Shown here: piece after piece, positions 40,724-50,300 of the stretch
Position numbering within the stretch: the stretch's first letter is position 1
Layout: each line of letters begins with the position of its first letter
NCBI RefSeq assembly: GCF_014203355.1
Contig: NZ_JACHIR010000002.1
Coordinates: forward strand, 124,001 to 188,000
Length of the DNA: 64,000 bases
Direction: 5' to 3'
From: Kutzneria kofuensis
GTDB lineage: Bacteria > Actinomycetota > Actinomycetes > Mycobacteriales > Pseudonocardiaceae
The notes under the pieces: model-generated
Told to the model about the DNA's origin: nothing
The model's database searches: none
What the model saw: the letters and a program-made list of their open reading frames with translations, nothing else
Made by a program: the position numbers and the translations under genes

Positions 40724-42226
40724 ATGCTGAGGAAAACAACAAGAAGGACGATCGCTTCGCTTCTTCTCTCCGCTGCCGCCACCCTGACGTTCTTCGGAAC
40801 CGTCACCACCGCGAACGCCGCCACCCCCCAGGCTTCCGCGACGATCCAGAACGACGTCTTCTGGAAGGACACCGCCGGCAACCCGATATACTCCCAGGGC
40901 GGCGGGGTGCTGAAGGTCGGCGGCACGTACTACTGGTACGGCGCGAAGTACAACGGGGCGGTCACCTACTACAACAATCCGGCCAAGGGCAAGAACGGCG
41001 ACACCTCGTTCAGCGCCATCACCGTCTACTCCTCGACCGACCTGGCGCACTGGAAGTTCGAGGGGAACGCGTTGACCGCCTCGGACGTGGGCGGCGGTGG
41101 CTGGGTCGGCCGCGTGGGCGTGGCCCACAACCCCAACACTGGCAAGTACGTCCTGATCTCGCAGCTCAACAGCGGGCTCGTGTTCGCGACCAGCAGCACG
41201 CCGACGGGTCACTTCGCCGTGGCGGGCACCCAGTCGAGCATCGGGAACGTCACCACCGGCATGTCCGGCGACCAGTCGGTCTTCACCGACGACGACGGGC
41301 GGGCCTACCTGGTCTTCAGCAACAAGAGCGGCCGCTCGCACCTCTACGTGGCGCCGCTGCGGTCGTCCGACTTCCTGCACGTCGAGACGGCCGCGAACAT
41401 CTACAACAGCTCGTCGGGCGGGCGTGAAGGCAACATCATGTTCAAGCACGACGGGACCTACTACTTCTGCTCCTCCGACCTGCACGGCTGGAACGCCTCC
41501 CACACGTACTGCATCACGTCGTCCAAGATTTCCAGCGGCTACTCCTCGGAGTTCGTGCTGCAGGGCACGGACGCCGACTTCTCGCACGTGACGCAGACCG
41601 GCCTCGCGTTCACCGTGACCGGCTCGGCGGGCTCGTTCGTCGTGTTCGGCGGCGACCGCTGGAGCGACTTCGCCGGCAACGGCATCGGCTACAACGACTG
41701 GCTGCCGATCACCTTCAACGGCAAGACGCCGGTCTTCCACTCGCTCAGCGAGTGGACCGTCGACGCCGCCGCGGGAACGTGGGCCACCGGCAAGGGCAAC
41801 AACTACGTGCTCAATCCGAGCGCCGAGGCCGACCGGGTGTCGCAGAGCACGCTGGCCGGCTGGACCAACTCGGGTAACGTCGGCGGCAACTACTCCGGCG
41901 GGCACACCGGTCGCTGGGCGATGACGCTGCGCTCCTCCTCCGCCTACAACGCCAGCATGTACCAGAACATCTCGCTGCCGAACGGCACCTACACCCTGTC
42001 GGCGTGGGTCCAGAGCAGCGGCGGCCAGAAGGCGGCGAACATCTTCGCCAGGAACTTCGGCGCGGGCGAGATGGACCACGCCGTCAACCAGTCCATCGGC
42101 AGCTGGACCAAGGTCACCATCTCCGGCGTCACCGTCACCAACGGGACGATCCAGGTCGGCGTGTCCGCCAACGCCAATGCCGGCAACTGGGTCAACGTCG
42201 ACGACTTCAGCCTGGTCCAGGCCTAG
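40724..42226 (+). CDS. Secreted GH43 (subfamily 24-like) exo-beta-1,3-galactanase with CBM
   Basis: A 500-residue secreted protein. The signal peptide (~1-33, ANA) precedes a five-bladed propeller: NPIYSQGGGVLKVGGTYYWYG, YSSTDLAHWKFEG, WVGRVGVAHN, GDQSVFTDDDGRAYLVFS, and GREGNIMFKHDGTYYFCSS with the likely acid Glu. The GGGVLKVGGTYYWYG form is that of GH43_24, exo-beta-1,3-galactanases acting on arabinogalactan. The C-terminal ~140 residues (NYVLNPSAEADRVSQ onward) are a CBM4/9-like jelly roll. The substrate is inferred from these motifs and the adjacent propeller protein. Promoter with an operator candidate at 40632. Confidence 0.84.
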   Translation: MLRKTTRRTIASLLLSAAATLTFFGTVTTANAATPQASATIQNDVFWKDTAGNPIYSQGGGVLKVGGTYYWYGAKYNGAVTYYNNPAKGKNGDTSFSAITVYSSTDLAHWKFEGNALTASDVGGGGWVGRVGVAHNPNTGKYVLISQLNSGLVFATSSTPTGHFAVAGTQSSIGNVTTGMSGDQSVFTDDDGRAYLVFSNKSGRSHLYVAPLRSSDFLHVETAANIYNSSSGGREGNIMFKHDGTYYFCSSDLHGWNASHTYCITSSKISSGYSSEFVLQGTDADFSHVTQTGLAFTVTGSAGSFVVFGGDRWSDFAGNGIGYNDWLPITFNGKTPVFHSLSEWTVDAAAGTWATGKGNNYVLNPSAEADRVSQSTLAGWTNSGNVGGNYSGGHTGRWAMTLRSSSAYNASMYQNISLPNGTYTLSAWVQSSGGQKAANIFARNFGAGEMDHAVNQSIGSWTKVTISGVTVTNGTIQVGVSANANAGNWVNVDDFSLVQA

Positions 42227-42238
42227 ACCCCTGCGTAC

Positions 42239-42266
42239 GGGGTCCGTCGGCGTGCCGGCGGACCCC
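42239..42266. terminator. Hairpin between GH43 and BNR genes
   Basis: GGGGTCCGTCGGC pairs with GCCGGCGGACCCC (one G-T wobble), with a very short loop, 12 bp after the GH43 stop. It may terminate or attenuate transcription, or protect the 3' end of the GH43 message. Confidence 0.6.
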
Positions 42267-42286
42267 ACTCGGAATGAGGTACAGCA

Positions 42287-43714
42287 ATGCACAAAGGTGG
42301 TTTCCTGCACACCTTGCTGGTGGCTGTGACGGCAACCGGCCTGGTGGCCACGGCTACCTCGCCCGGCCTCGCGCAAGCCGCCGGCCCGACCGGCGTGACC
42401 AGGATCGCCGACACCCAGCTGGATCCGACCGCGCTGTACTTCGTCTCGTACGACGGGCTGGTCAACAACGACTCCTTCCAGCAGAGCGGGATCCTGTCCT
42501 ACGCCGGCTTCCAGTACACCGCCTGGTACACCGCCGACCGGAGCGCCGTGATCGCTCGGCGCCAGCTGCCGTCGGGCTCGTGGAGCACGGTGAAGTTGCC
42601 GCACCAGCTGTCGACGAACGATTCGCACAACGTCATCTCGCTGGGCGTCTCCCCTGCCGACGGCCGGCTGCACGTCGCCATGGACACCCACGACAATCCC
42701 GTCTACTACGTCGCCTCGATCGCCGGTCTGGTGTCGCACCCGGCCTCACATTCCTGGACCGGCGCCGATTTCGGCTCTGTGCAACGCACTCTGGGCGGCG
42801 TGGACCTGGGCTCGATCACGTACCCCCAGTTCCTCGTCACGCCGACCGGCGCCCTGCAGTTGTCCTACCGCACCGGCGCTTCCGGCAACGGCAGCAACGA
42901 GCTGGCCGAGTACGCCGGCGGCCGGTGGACCAAGCTGGGCCGGTGGCAGTCCGCCACCGGCAACTACACCGGTCCCAACGGCGTCGTCAGCACCACCCGC
43001 AACATGTACCTGCACGGTATCGACTACGCCCCGAGCGGTCGACTGTTCGCCACGTTCACGTGGCGGGAGGGCAACACCGGCGTGCTGTGCGCCGCCGGCG
43101 GACTGTCCAATCACGACACCGGCTACGTCTACAGCGATGATCGCGGCCGCACCTGGCGCAACAACGCCGGCACCCTCGTCGGCTCCACCGGCGGACAAGC
43201 CGTTTCCATCAACTCTCCCGGCCTGGTCGTCGACCCGTTGGATCCCAACCATGGCCTGATGAACCAGGAGAGCCAGGCCGCCGATTCGACCGGCGCCGTC
43301 CACGTGCTCATCAGCTACGTGCCCGGCCGGTTCACCCAGTGCGTCACCAACTACCAGTCGGATCGGCAGCGGAACGGCCGTACCTTCTTCCTGTCGAGGG
43401 CGGCGAACGGCTCCTGGTCCAAGGTGGAGATCCCCGTGCCGTCCGGTTCCACCCAGCGCTCGAAGCTGGTCTTCGACCGGAACGACAACGCCTACGTGGT
43501 CATGCCGTTCGGCCGGATCGTGGCCGCCACCAGGGCCAGCAACTGGACCGACTGGACCCAGGTGTTCGGCGCCGACCAGCTCGGGGCTTTCGGCGAGGTC
43601 GACGTGGACACCTCCCGGGTACGCAGCGAGGGAGTGTTGTCGGTGCTGTACCAGCGGGCATCCACCGGGACCACCCCGTCACCGATCCGGGTGGCGGATT
43701 TCCGGCTGGGCTGA
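42287..43714 (+). CDS. Secreted BNR-repeat (PF15892-like) beta-propeller, possible polysaccharide lyase
   Basis: A 475-residue secreted protein (signal peptide ~1-31, AQAA). The fold is a seven-bladed propeller of the BNR_4 type: YAGFQYTAWYTADRSAVIA, STNDSHNVISLGVSPADGRL, HVAMDTHDNPVYY, MYLHGIDYAPSGRLFATFTW. This fold includes ulvan lyases (PL24/PL25) and L-rhamnose-alpha-1,4-D-glucuronate lyases acting on arabinogalactan-proteins (PL27/PL42) as well as GH145. Next to an exo-1,3-galactanase, a lyase or hydrolase for the rhamnose-glucuronate caps of arabinogalactan-protein is plausible. Exact family not assigned. Confidence 0.75.
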   Translation: MHKGGFLHTLLVAVTATGLVATATSPGLAQAAGPTGVTRIADTQLDPTALYFVSYDGLVNNDSFQQSGILSYAGFQYTAWYTADRSAVIARRQLPSGSWSTVKLPHQLSTNDSHNVISLGVSPADGRLHVAMDTHDNPVYYVASIAGLVSHPASHSWTGADFGSVQRTLGGVDLGSITYPQFLVTPTGALQLSYRTGASGNGSNELAEYAGGRWTKLGRWQSATGNYTGPNGVVSTTRNMYLHGIDYAPSGRLFATFTWREGNTGVLCAAGGLSNHDTGYVYSDDRGRTWRNNAGTLVGSTGGQAVSINSPGLVVDPLDPNHGLMNQESQAADSTGAVHVLISYVPGRFTQCVTNYQSDRQRNGRTFFLSRAANGSWSKVEIPVPSGSTQRSKLVFDRNDNAYVVMPFGRIVAATRASNWTDWTQVFGADQLGAFGEVDVDTSRVRSEGVLSVLYQRASTGTTPSPIRVADFRLG

Positions 43715-43773
43715 ACGGGCAGCGGCGGCGGGCATGATCTCCACCTGCTCGCCGGACGACGCCACCCGAGGCG

Positions 43774-44304
43774 TCACCGGGTCCGCCGCCGCGCCACAGC
43801 CGCCGTCGCCAGCACGAGCAAACCCGGCGCCAGAACCACAAAAGCCGGTGCCTGCACGACAACAACGACGAGCACCACCAACGCAACGGCCACCATGGCA
43901 CTGCCACGCCAGTCACGCAGCGGCAACGGGTCGGCGAGCAACCCGGCCCACGACGCGCCGGGCGACCACCGGGCCGCGCTGCGCAGCACCATGACGGCGA
44001 TCGCCAGCAGCGCAAGGCCGATCACCGGGCCGAAGGGAACGCCGGCGAGCAGAGCCACCACGTCCACCACACCGACAGCCAGGAGGACAGCGGGCACGAG
44101 CAGGGCCATCGGATCGCGCAACGCCCGCCCCAGCAACCAAACAAACCGGGCAGCAGTGGGAGTCCGGCCGGTGTCGAGAAGTTCGCCCAACAGCACCGAT
44201 CCCGCGGCCACCGCACCGAGCGAGGTCACCATCGGCACGGACGCCGAGCACACCAGCACGCCGATCAGCCCGACCTCCGCGAACAACCCCAGCGACCGCG
44301 TCAT
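43774..44304 (-). CDS. DUF624 (YesL-like) membrane protein
   Basis: A 176-residue integral membrane protein with about five transmembrane segments (VGLIGVLVCSASVPMVTSLG, VPAVLLAVGVVDVVALLAG, AMVAVALVVLVVVVV). Similar YesL/DUF624 proteins sit next to sugar ABC importers, including the B. subtilis rhamnogalacturonan locus; their role is unknown. The ATG at 44304 overlaps the permease stop (ATGA), so it is the last gene of the importer operon. It converges on the BNR gene with only 60 bp between them and no clear terminator. Confidence 0.75.
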   Translation of the reverse strand: MTRSLGLFAEVGLIGVLVCSASVPMVTSLGAVAAGSVLLGELLDTGRTPTAARFVWLLGRALRDPMALLVPAVLLAVGVVDVVALLAGVPFGPVIGLALLAIAVMVLRSAARWSPGASWAGLLADPLPLRDWRGSAMVAVALVVLVVVVVQAPAFVVLAPGLLVLATAAVARRRTR

Positions 44305-45128
44305 CCCTTCAGCCCCGAGGTCGCCGCGCCCTCCACCAACAACCGTTGGAACGCCAGGAAGAACAGCCCGATCGGCACCAGGGCGAGCACGGACATCGCG
44401 AACATGGGCCCGTAGGCCGACTGCGTGCTCTGGTCGACGAAGATCTGCAACGCCAGCGGCAGCGTGAACCGGCTCGGGTCGTTGAGGTACACGACCTGGC
44501 TGAAGAAGTCGTTCCAGGTCCAGATGAACGTGAAGATCGCGGTGGTGACCAGCGCCGGCCGCAGCAGCGGCAGCACCACGTGCCGGAACGTGCCCACCGG
44601 ACCGCAGCCGTCCAGGGTGGCGGCCTCGTCGAGTTCCCGCGGCAGGCCACGGATGAACTGCACCATCAGGAACACGAAAAACGCGTCCGTGGCCAGGAAC
44701 TTGGGCAGCACCAGCGGCCAGAACGTGTCGACCATGCCCAGCTTCTGGAAGATGACGTACTGCGGGATCAGCACGACGTGCTGCGGCAGCATGATCGTCC
44801 CCATCATGAAGCCGAACATCGGCCCCCGGCCCCGGAAGTGCAGGCGGGCGAAGGCGTACGCGGCCAGCGAGCACGAGATCACGTTGCCCAGCACCGCGCC
44901 GACCGACACCAGCAGGGAGTTGCCGAGGTAGTGCCACACGCTGAAGCCGCCCACGCCGCCGAACACCTGGGTGTAGTTGTCCGTGGTGGGAGCCTTGGGC
45001 AGCAACGCGAGACCGGACAGCACCTCCTCGGCCGGTTTGAACGACGTGCTCACCAGCCAGATCACCGGGTAGAGCAGCACCAGCAGCACGAGCACGACGA
45101 AGACGTGCCATACGAGCGGTCGTGTCAT
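44301..45128 (-). CDS. ABC sugar transporter permease (MalG-like)
   Basis: A 275-residue permease with six transmembrane segments and the EAA loop ELDEAATLDGCGPVGTFRHV. It ends LLVEGAATSGLKG as in other MalG-like subunits. The ATG at 45128 overlaps the stop of the first permease (ATGA). Third gene of a leftward SBP-permease-permease-DUF624 operon. Confidence 0.92.
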   Translation of the reverse strand: MTRPLVWHVFVVLVLLVLLYPVIWLVSTSFKPAEEVLSGLALLPKAPTTDNYTQVFGGVGGFSVWHYLGNSLLVSVGAVLGNVISCSLAAYAFARLHFRGRGPMFGFMMGTIMLPQHVVLIPQYVIFQKLGMVDTFWPLVLPKFLATDAFFVFLMVQFIRGLPRELDEAATLDGCGPVGTFRHVVLPLLRPALVTTAIFTFIWTWNDFFSQVVYLNDPSRFTLPLALQIFVDQSTQSAYGPMFAMSVLALVPIGLFFLAFQRLLVEGAATSGLKG

Positions 45129-46009
45129 CGCCCCTCCCCCGCGTAGAACACCAAGCCACGCGCACCGCGGAACAACAGCACGGTGACGCCGGCGACGACG
45201 ACCAGCAGCACCCACGCCATCGCCGACGCGTAACCCATCCGGAAGTCGGTGAATCCCCGCTGGTAGAGGTAGAGCGTGTAGAGCAGGGTCGAGTCGCTCG
45301 GACCGCCGCGCCCGCTGCTGACCACGAAGGCGCCGGTGAAGGCCTGGAACGCGTGGATGGTCTCCAGCACCAGGTTGAACAGGATGACCGGCGACAGCAT
45401 CGGCAGCGTCACGCTCACCAGCCGCCGCAGCGGCCCGGCGCCGTCGATCGCGGCGGCCTCGTACAGCTCACGGGGAATCTGCTTGAGACCGGCCAGGAAG
45501 ATGACCATCGGCGCGCCGAACTGCCAGGCCGCCAGCGCGACCAGGGCCAACAGCGCGTACTGCGGCTGGTCCACCCAGCCGCCGGTGGTGATGCCCACCG
45601 CCGCGAGCACCCGGTCGACGGTGCCGCCGCTGGCGAACATCGCCCGCCACACCAGGGCCAGGCTCACGCTCGCGCCCAGCAGCGACGGCGCGTAGAACGC
45701 CGACCGGTACAGCCCGCCGCCGCGCCGCGGCCGGTTCAGCAGCAGCGCGACGGCCAGCGCGAGAACGAGCTTGAGCGGCACGGAGAACAGCACGTACCGG
45801 ACGGTGGTGCCGACCGCCGCCCAGAACCGGTCGTCCTCGGTGAACATGACCCGGTAGTTGTCCAGTCCGATCCACTTCGGCGGGTCGAACAGGTCGTAGT
45901 CGGTGAGCGACAGGTACAGCGAGGCGAGCATCGGGCCCACCGTCAGCAGTGTCGCGCCGATGATCCACGGCGACAGGAACAGGTACGCCGCCCCCTGGGT
46001 GCGCCTCAC
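45125..46009 (-). CDS. ABC sugar transporter permease (MalF-like)
   Basis: A 294-residue permease with six transmembrane segments and the EAA loop ELYEAAAIDGAGPLRRLVSV. I chose GTG 46009 because it overlaps the binding-protein stop (GTGA) and because it places RRTQGAAYLFLSPW at the N-terminus, as in homologues; the longer frame upstream is out of register with any motif. Confidence 0.92.
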   Translation of the reverse strand: MRRTQGAAYLFLSPWIIGATLLTVGPMLASLYLSLTDYDLFDPPKWIGLDNYRVMFTEDDRFWAAVGTTVRYVLFSVPLKLVLALAVALLLNRPRRGGGLYRSAFYAPSLLGASVSLALVWRAMFASGGTVDRVLAAVGITTGGWVDQPQYALLALVALAAWQFGAPMVIFLAGLKQIPRELYEAAAIDGAGPLRRLVSVTLPMLSPVILFNLVLETIHAFQAFTGAFVVSSGRGGPSDSTLLYTLYLYQRGFTDFRMGYASAMAWVLLVVVAGVTVLLFRGARGLVFYAGEGR

Positions 46010-47280
46010 GACAACGAGTGCTCGGCGTTTTGCACCACCCGCTCGGCGCCGTCGGCGGCACTGATCCGGCCGAAGATGACGTCGTCGTAGGTGCGCTGGA
46101 AGTCCCGCTTGATGGCCGACGACCCGGTGGGCCAGGCCCCGAACGCCGGCCCCACCTTGTCCCGCTGCGCCGCCTCGTAGTCGCACACGGCCTTGTTCGC
46201 GCCGGTGGCCGCGCCGCACACCTGGGTGCGGATGTCCTGGTTCGGCGGCAGGCCGCGGGTGGCGCCGAGGATCTTGCCGGCGGCCGGGTCGTTGACGAGG
46301 AAGTCGAGCAGCTTCGCCGCCGCGTCCTTGTGGCTGGAGCGCTGCGACACGGCGAACGACACCGGCGGCATCGCGGCCATGCCGGTGTCCTTGCCGTCGC
46401 TGGGCAGCGGCGCGGCGGCCAGCTGCGCGCCGTAGGACGAGAGGTAGCCGGTGAGGCTGGAGTCGTAGTTGATCTCCGACGCCGACTGCTTGCCCACCAG
46501 CGCCGAGTTCTGCGTCGAACCGTCCATCTTGGTCGTGGCGGTGGCCGCCGTGACGCCCTTGCGGTCACGCAGCGACCCGGTCAACGTCCAGAACGTCCGC
46601 AGGTCACCGGCGTCGAAACCGAGCTTGCCCTCGGTGTAGAGGGACTTGCCGTGCTGGTGCAGCCACACCTCGAACCAGTCGATGGCCCAGCCGAAGTCGG
46701 TGGTGCCGGCCACCCCGCCCGCGCCGACCTTGGTGATCGCGTCGGTGAACTGCGCCCAGGTCCAGCTCTGGCCCTTCTCGGTCGGCACGGTCACGCCGGC
46801 GGCGGTGAACCGGGCCGGGTCGAACACCAGCATCTGGGTCGTCTGCCCGGCCGGCACCGCGTACTGGCCGCCGTCGACCTTGCCGCCGGCCAGCAGGTTG
46901 GCGTCGATCTTGTCCAGGTGCAGCCCCATGCCGCCGAGGTCGGCCAGCACGTGCCGGTGCTCGTACTCGCCGATGGTGGCCCGGTCCAGCTGCAGCAGGT
47001 CCGGCCCGGCGCCGCCGGCGACCTGCGTGGACAGCTTCTGGAAGTACGCGTCGTAGCCGCTGTACTCGGTCTCGACCTTGATGTCGGGGTGGAGCTTCTC
47101 GAACGCGGCCACCGCGGCCTTGGTCGCGTTGGCCCGGTCCTCGTTGCCCCACCACACGAAGCGCAGCGTCGTCGGACCGCCCGACTCGCCGCCGCACGCG
47201 GTCAGCGTCGTGGCGGCCGCCGCCACGACGGTGGCCGCCGCCACCGCTCTGACACAACACCGGGTCAGCCGTTCGAGCAT
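46006..47280 (-). CDS. ABC sugar transporter, substrate-binding lipoprotein
   Basis: A 424-residue CUT1 solute-binding lipoprotein with lipobox LTACGG. Recognisable blocks: LRFVWWGNEDRANATKAAVA, FEKLHPDIKVETEYSG, GPDLLQLDRATIGEY. ATG 47280 has GGAGAGG about 7 nt upstream; GTG 47286 is too close to it. The LacI-type palindrome CTTGAA-TCGT-TTCAAG (47294-47309) covers the ribosome site, so a bound repressor should shut the operon. Substrate unknown. Confidence 0.9.
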   Translation of the reverse strand: MLERLTRCCVRAVAAATVVAAAATTLTACGGESGGPTTLRFVWWGNEDRANATKAAVAAFEKLHPDIKVETEYSGYDAYFQKLSTQVAGGAGPDLLQLDRATIGEYEHRHVLADLGGMGLHLDKIDANLLAGGKVDGGQYAVPAGQTTQMLVFDPARFTAAGVTVPTEKGQSWTWAQFTDAITKVGAGGVAGTTDFGWAIDWFEVWLHQHGKSLYTEGKLGFDAGDLRTFWTLTGSLRDRKGVTAATATTKMDGSTQNSALVGKQSASEINYDSSLTGYLSSYGAQLAAAPLPSDGKDTGMAAMPPVSFAVSQRSSHKDAAAKLLDFLVNDPAAGKILGATRGLPPNQDIRTQVCGAATGANKAVCDYEAAQRDKVGPAFGAWPTGSSAIKRDFQRTYDDVIFGRISAADGAERVVQNAEHSLS

Positions 47281-47293
47281 GGCCACACCTCTC

Positions 47294-47309
47294 CTTGAAT
47301 CGTTTCAAG
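47294..47309. promoter_or_regulatory. LacI-type operator over the ribosome-binding region of the importer operon
   Basis: CTTGAA-TCGT-TTCAAG, a perfect 6+4+6 inverted repeat close to the generic LacI operator TTGAAACGTTTCAA. It lies 13 bp upstream of the binding-protein ATG. A related half-conserved site is TTGAAACGTTTTTGG at 17813-17827. Confidence 0.75.
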
Positions 47310-47349
47310 ACATAGGAGCGACCCACCGGGGGTCGCGGGGTGACGATGG

Positions 47350-50300
47350 TCAGCCGGTCGTCAGCTCGGCGATCTGCAGGAACCCGTTGCCGGCGCCGGG
47401 ACGGCTGCTGTCCAGGTCCAGCCGGATCTTGGTGGTGGACACCGGATCGAAGGCCACCCGCGTCGGCTGGTTCGAGCCGGCGGCCCAGGTGATCTTCGGG
47501 TTGGTCACCGGCACGAACGCCTGCCCGTCCCACCACGACACCCGGATCGACGCCGGCAGCGAGTGCACCGCGTCCACCGTGAAGTAGGCGCCGATCTCGC
47601 CGACCTGGCGGGCGGCCGACCACGACTCGGAGACCCAGTCGCCGGCGTGCGCCTTGCTCACGGCCGGCAGCAGCGCGGTGGCGGCCTTGCTGTAGTAGTT
47701 CGACCAGCCGCCGCTGGTGGTGACGCCGTCCAGCATCGCGGCGGGCAGCGTGTTCGGCGCGCCGGAGAAACTGGCGTCCGCACCCGGCTTCACCTTGACG
47801 GCCGGCCCCGCGTTCGACGGCATCCCGTTCAGCGAACCGGAACGCAGGCCGGGCGACGTCACCGTCAGGCTCAGCGGACCGCGAACGATGGCCAGGGCCT
47901 TGCCGTTGAACGCCGCCCGCGAGCTCGACTGGTAGTTCTCGGCGCTCTCCTGCTGTCCGTTGTCGAGACCGACGAGCTGCCCGCCGGACGCGTGGAAGGT
48001 CAGCTCGTTGTTCGCGCTCGGCACGGTCACCCCGTTCGCGTCGACGACCTCGGCCGTGACGAAGGACAGCGAGCTCCCACGGTCCGCGGTCAACCGGATG
48101 GCCGCCGGCGCGCCGGCCGTCCGCAGCTCGTCGCGGGCCACCTCGACGCCGCCGCGCTTGGCCACCGCCACGAGCTGGCCGGGGGCGAACGGAACCGTCC
48201 ACGTCAGGTTGAGCTTGCCGGCGCTGCCGTTCGGGCTGGTGTAGCTGCCCGGATACGGGCCGCCCGTGACGGTCTTGTCGTCGCCGGTGGCCTCGGTCGT
48301 CTCCAGGTACTTCCGACCGTCCGTCGTCGTCTTCTGGTCGAACTTCCGCACGCCCAGGGACTTGCCGTTGAGGAACAGCTCGACGGTGTCGGCGTTGCTG
48401 TAGGCCCAGACCGTCACCGGCTCCCCCGGCCGGTGGTCGGTCCAGTTCATCGGCACCAGGTGGACCATCGGGTCGGCGCTCCACTGGCTGCGGAACAGGT
48501 AGTACTGGTCCTTGGGGAAGCCGGCCGTGTCGACCGCGCCGAAGAACGAGGACTTCACCGGGAACACGTCGTCGAACGGGGTCGGCTCGCCGATGTAGTC
48601 GAAGCCCGACCACAGGAACTGGCCGGCGAAGAACGGGCGGTCCCGGTCCTTCTTCAGCGAGTACTGCCCGCTCATCGTCCAGGACGCCAGGTTGTTGTCG
48701 TACGAGGACGCCGACCGCCGGCCCGGCGTGTAATTCTCACCGGAGTTGAGCTGGTCCGGGCTGTCGTAGGCGCCCCGGGTCGAGGTCTCCGAGGAGGATT
48801 CCGACTCGAACAGGAACTTGGTCGGGTACTTGGCGTGCAGCGCGTCCACCGAGGCGGCCGTGTTGTAGTTGAGGCCGAGACCGTCCAGCATGCGCAGGAT
48901 CTGGTCCTGGGCCGAGCCGTCGGCCGGCACCTGGCGGTACTTGTCGGAGCCCATCACGATCGGCCGGGTGGGGTCGGCGGCGCGCACGTCGGCGATGAGC
49001 CGGCGGGCGATCGGCACGCCGATCGCGACCGAGGTGGAGTCGGGGATCTCGTTGCCGATGGACCACATCACCACCGCCGGCGAGTTCTTCGCGGCGTTGA
49101 CCATCTCGGTGACGTCGGCGTCGCTGTTGGCGTCGAAGAACCGCCCGTAGTCGTACTTCACCTTGGGGGTGCGCCAGGTGTCGAACGCCTCGTCCATCAC
49201 GACGATGCCGAGTTCCTCGCACACCTGCAGCATCTGCGGCGAGGGCGGGTTGTGCGAGGTGCGCAGCGCGTTCACGCCCATGCTCTTCATGATCCGCATC
49301 TGGCGGAGCACCGCGTCCCGGTCGACGGCGGACCCGAGCGCGCCGAGGTCGTGGTGCATGTCGACGCCGTGCAGCTTCATCGCCTTGCCGTCGAGGGAGA
49401 AGCCCTGGTTGGCGTCGAAGGTGAACCAGCGCACGCCGAACGTGGTGCTGGTCTGGTCGACCACCCGCGCGCCGACGGAGAGCTTCGTGTCCACTGTGTA
49501 CAGATAGGGAGTGTCGGTCGACCACAGGTTTGGATGGTCCAGACGCAGGTCCAGGCCTGTGGTAAGCGCTTTCCTACCCAGCCTGACGACACTGGTCCCG
49601 CTGGTCACCGGCTTGCCGGCGGCGTCCCGAACCGTGACCGCCAGCTGGGCCCGGTTGTCGCCGGACTCGCTGACCGCCGTCGTGTCCACGTGCACGGTCG
49701 CGAAGCCGGACTTGATCGTGCTGGCCAGGTTCGGCGTGGTGACGAAGGTGCCGTGCCGGGTCACGTGCACCGGGTCGGTGACGACGAGGTGCACGTCGCG
49801 GTAGATGCCGCTGCCCGAGTACCAGCGGCTGCTCGGGACCTGGTTGCGCACCTTCACGTCGAGCACGTTCGGCGTGTGGCCGTCGGTGTGTGCCAGCGGC
49901 GTCAGGTCGAGGTTGAAGCCGGTGTAGCCGTAGGCGTGCGTGCCGATCGGCTTCCCGTTGAAGTACACCGCGGAGTCCATGTACACGCCGTCGAACTCGA
50001 TCGACAGCTTCTTGCCGGCCAGCGAGCTCGGCAGCGTGAAGGTCTTGCGGTACCAACCGAGTCCGCCGGGCAGGTATCCGGTGCCGGCGGTGGTGTTCGG
50101 GCCGGCGGTGGGATCGAGGCCGATGCTCCAGTCGTGCGGGAGATCCACCGCTCGCCAGGACGGGTCGGTCGCCGCCGGCTCGGGCGCGTCCGCTCCCGTA
50201 GTGTTCACCAGCGCGAAGCGCCAGTCGCGGTCGAAGTCGACGGCTCGGTCGCCGGCCCGGACCGGCGCGGCGAGCACGGGGGTGCCCGCCGCCGTCAGGC

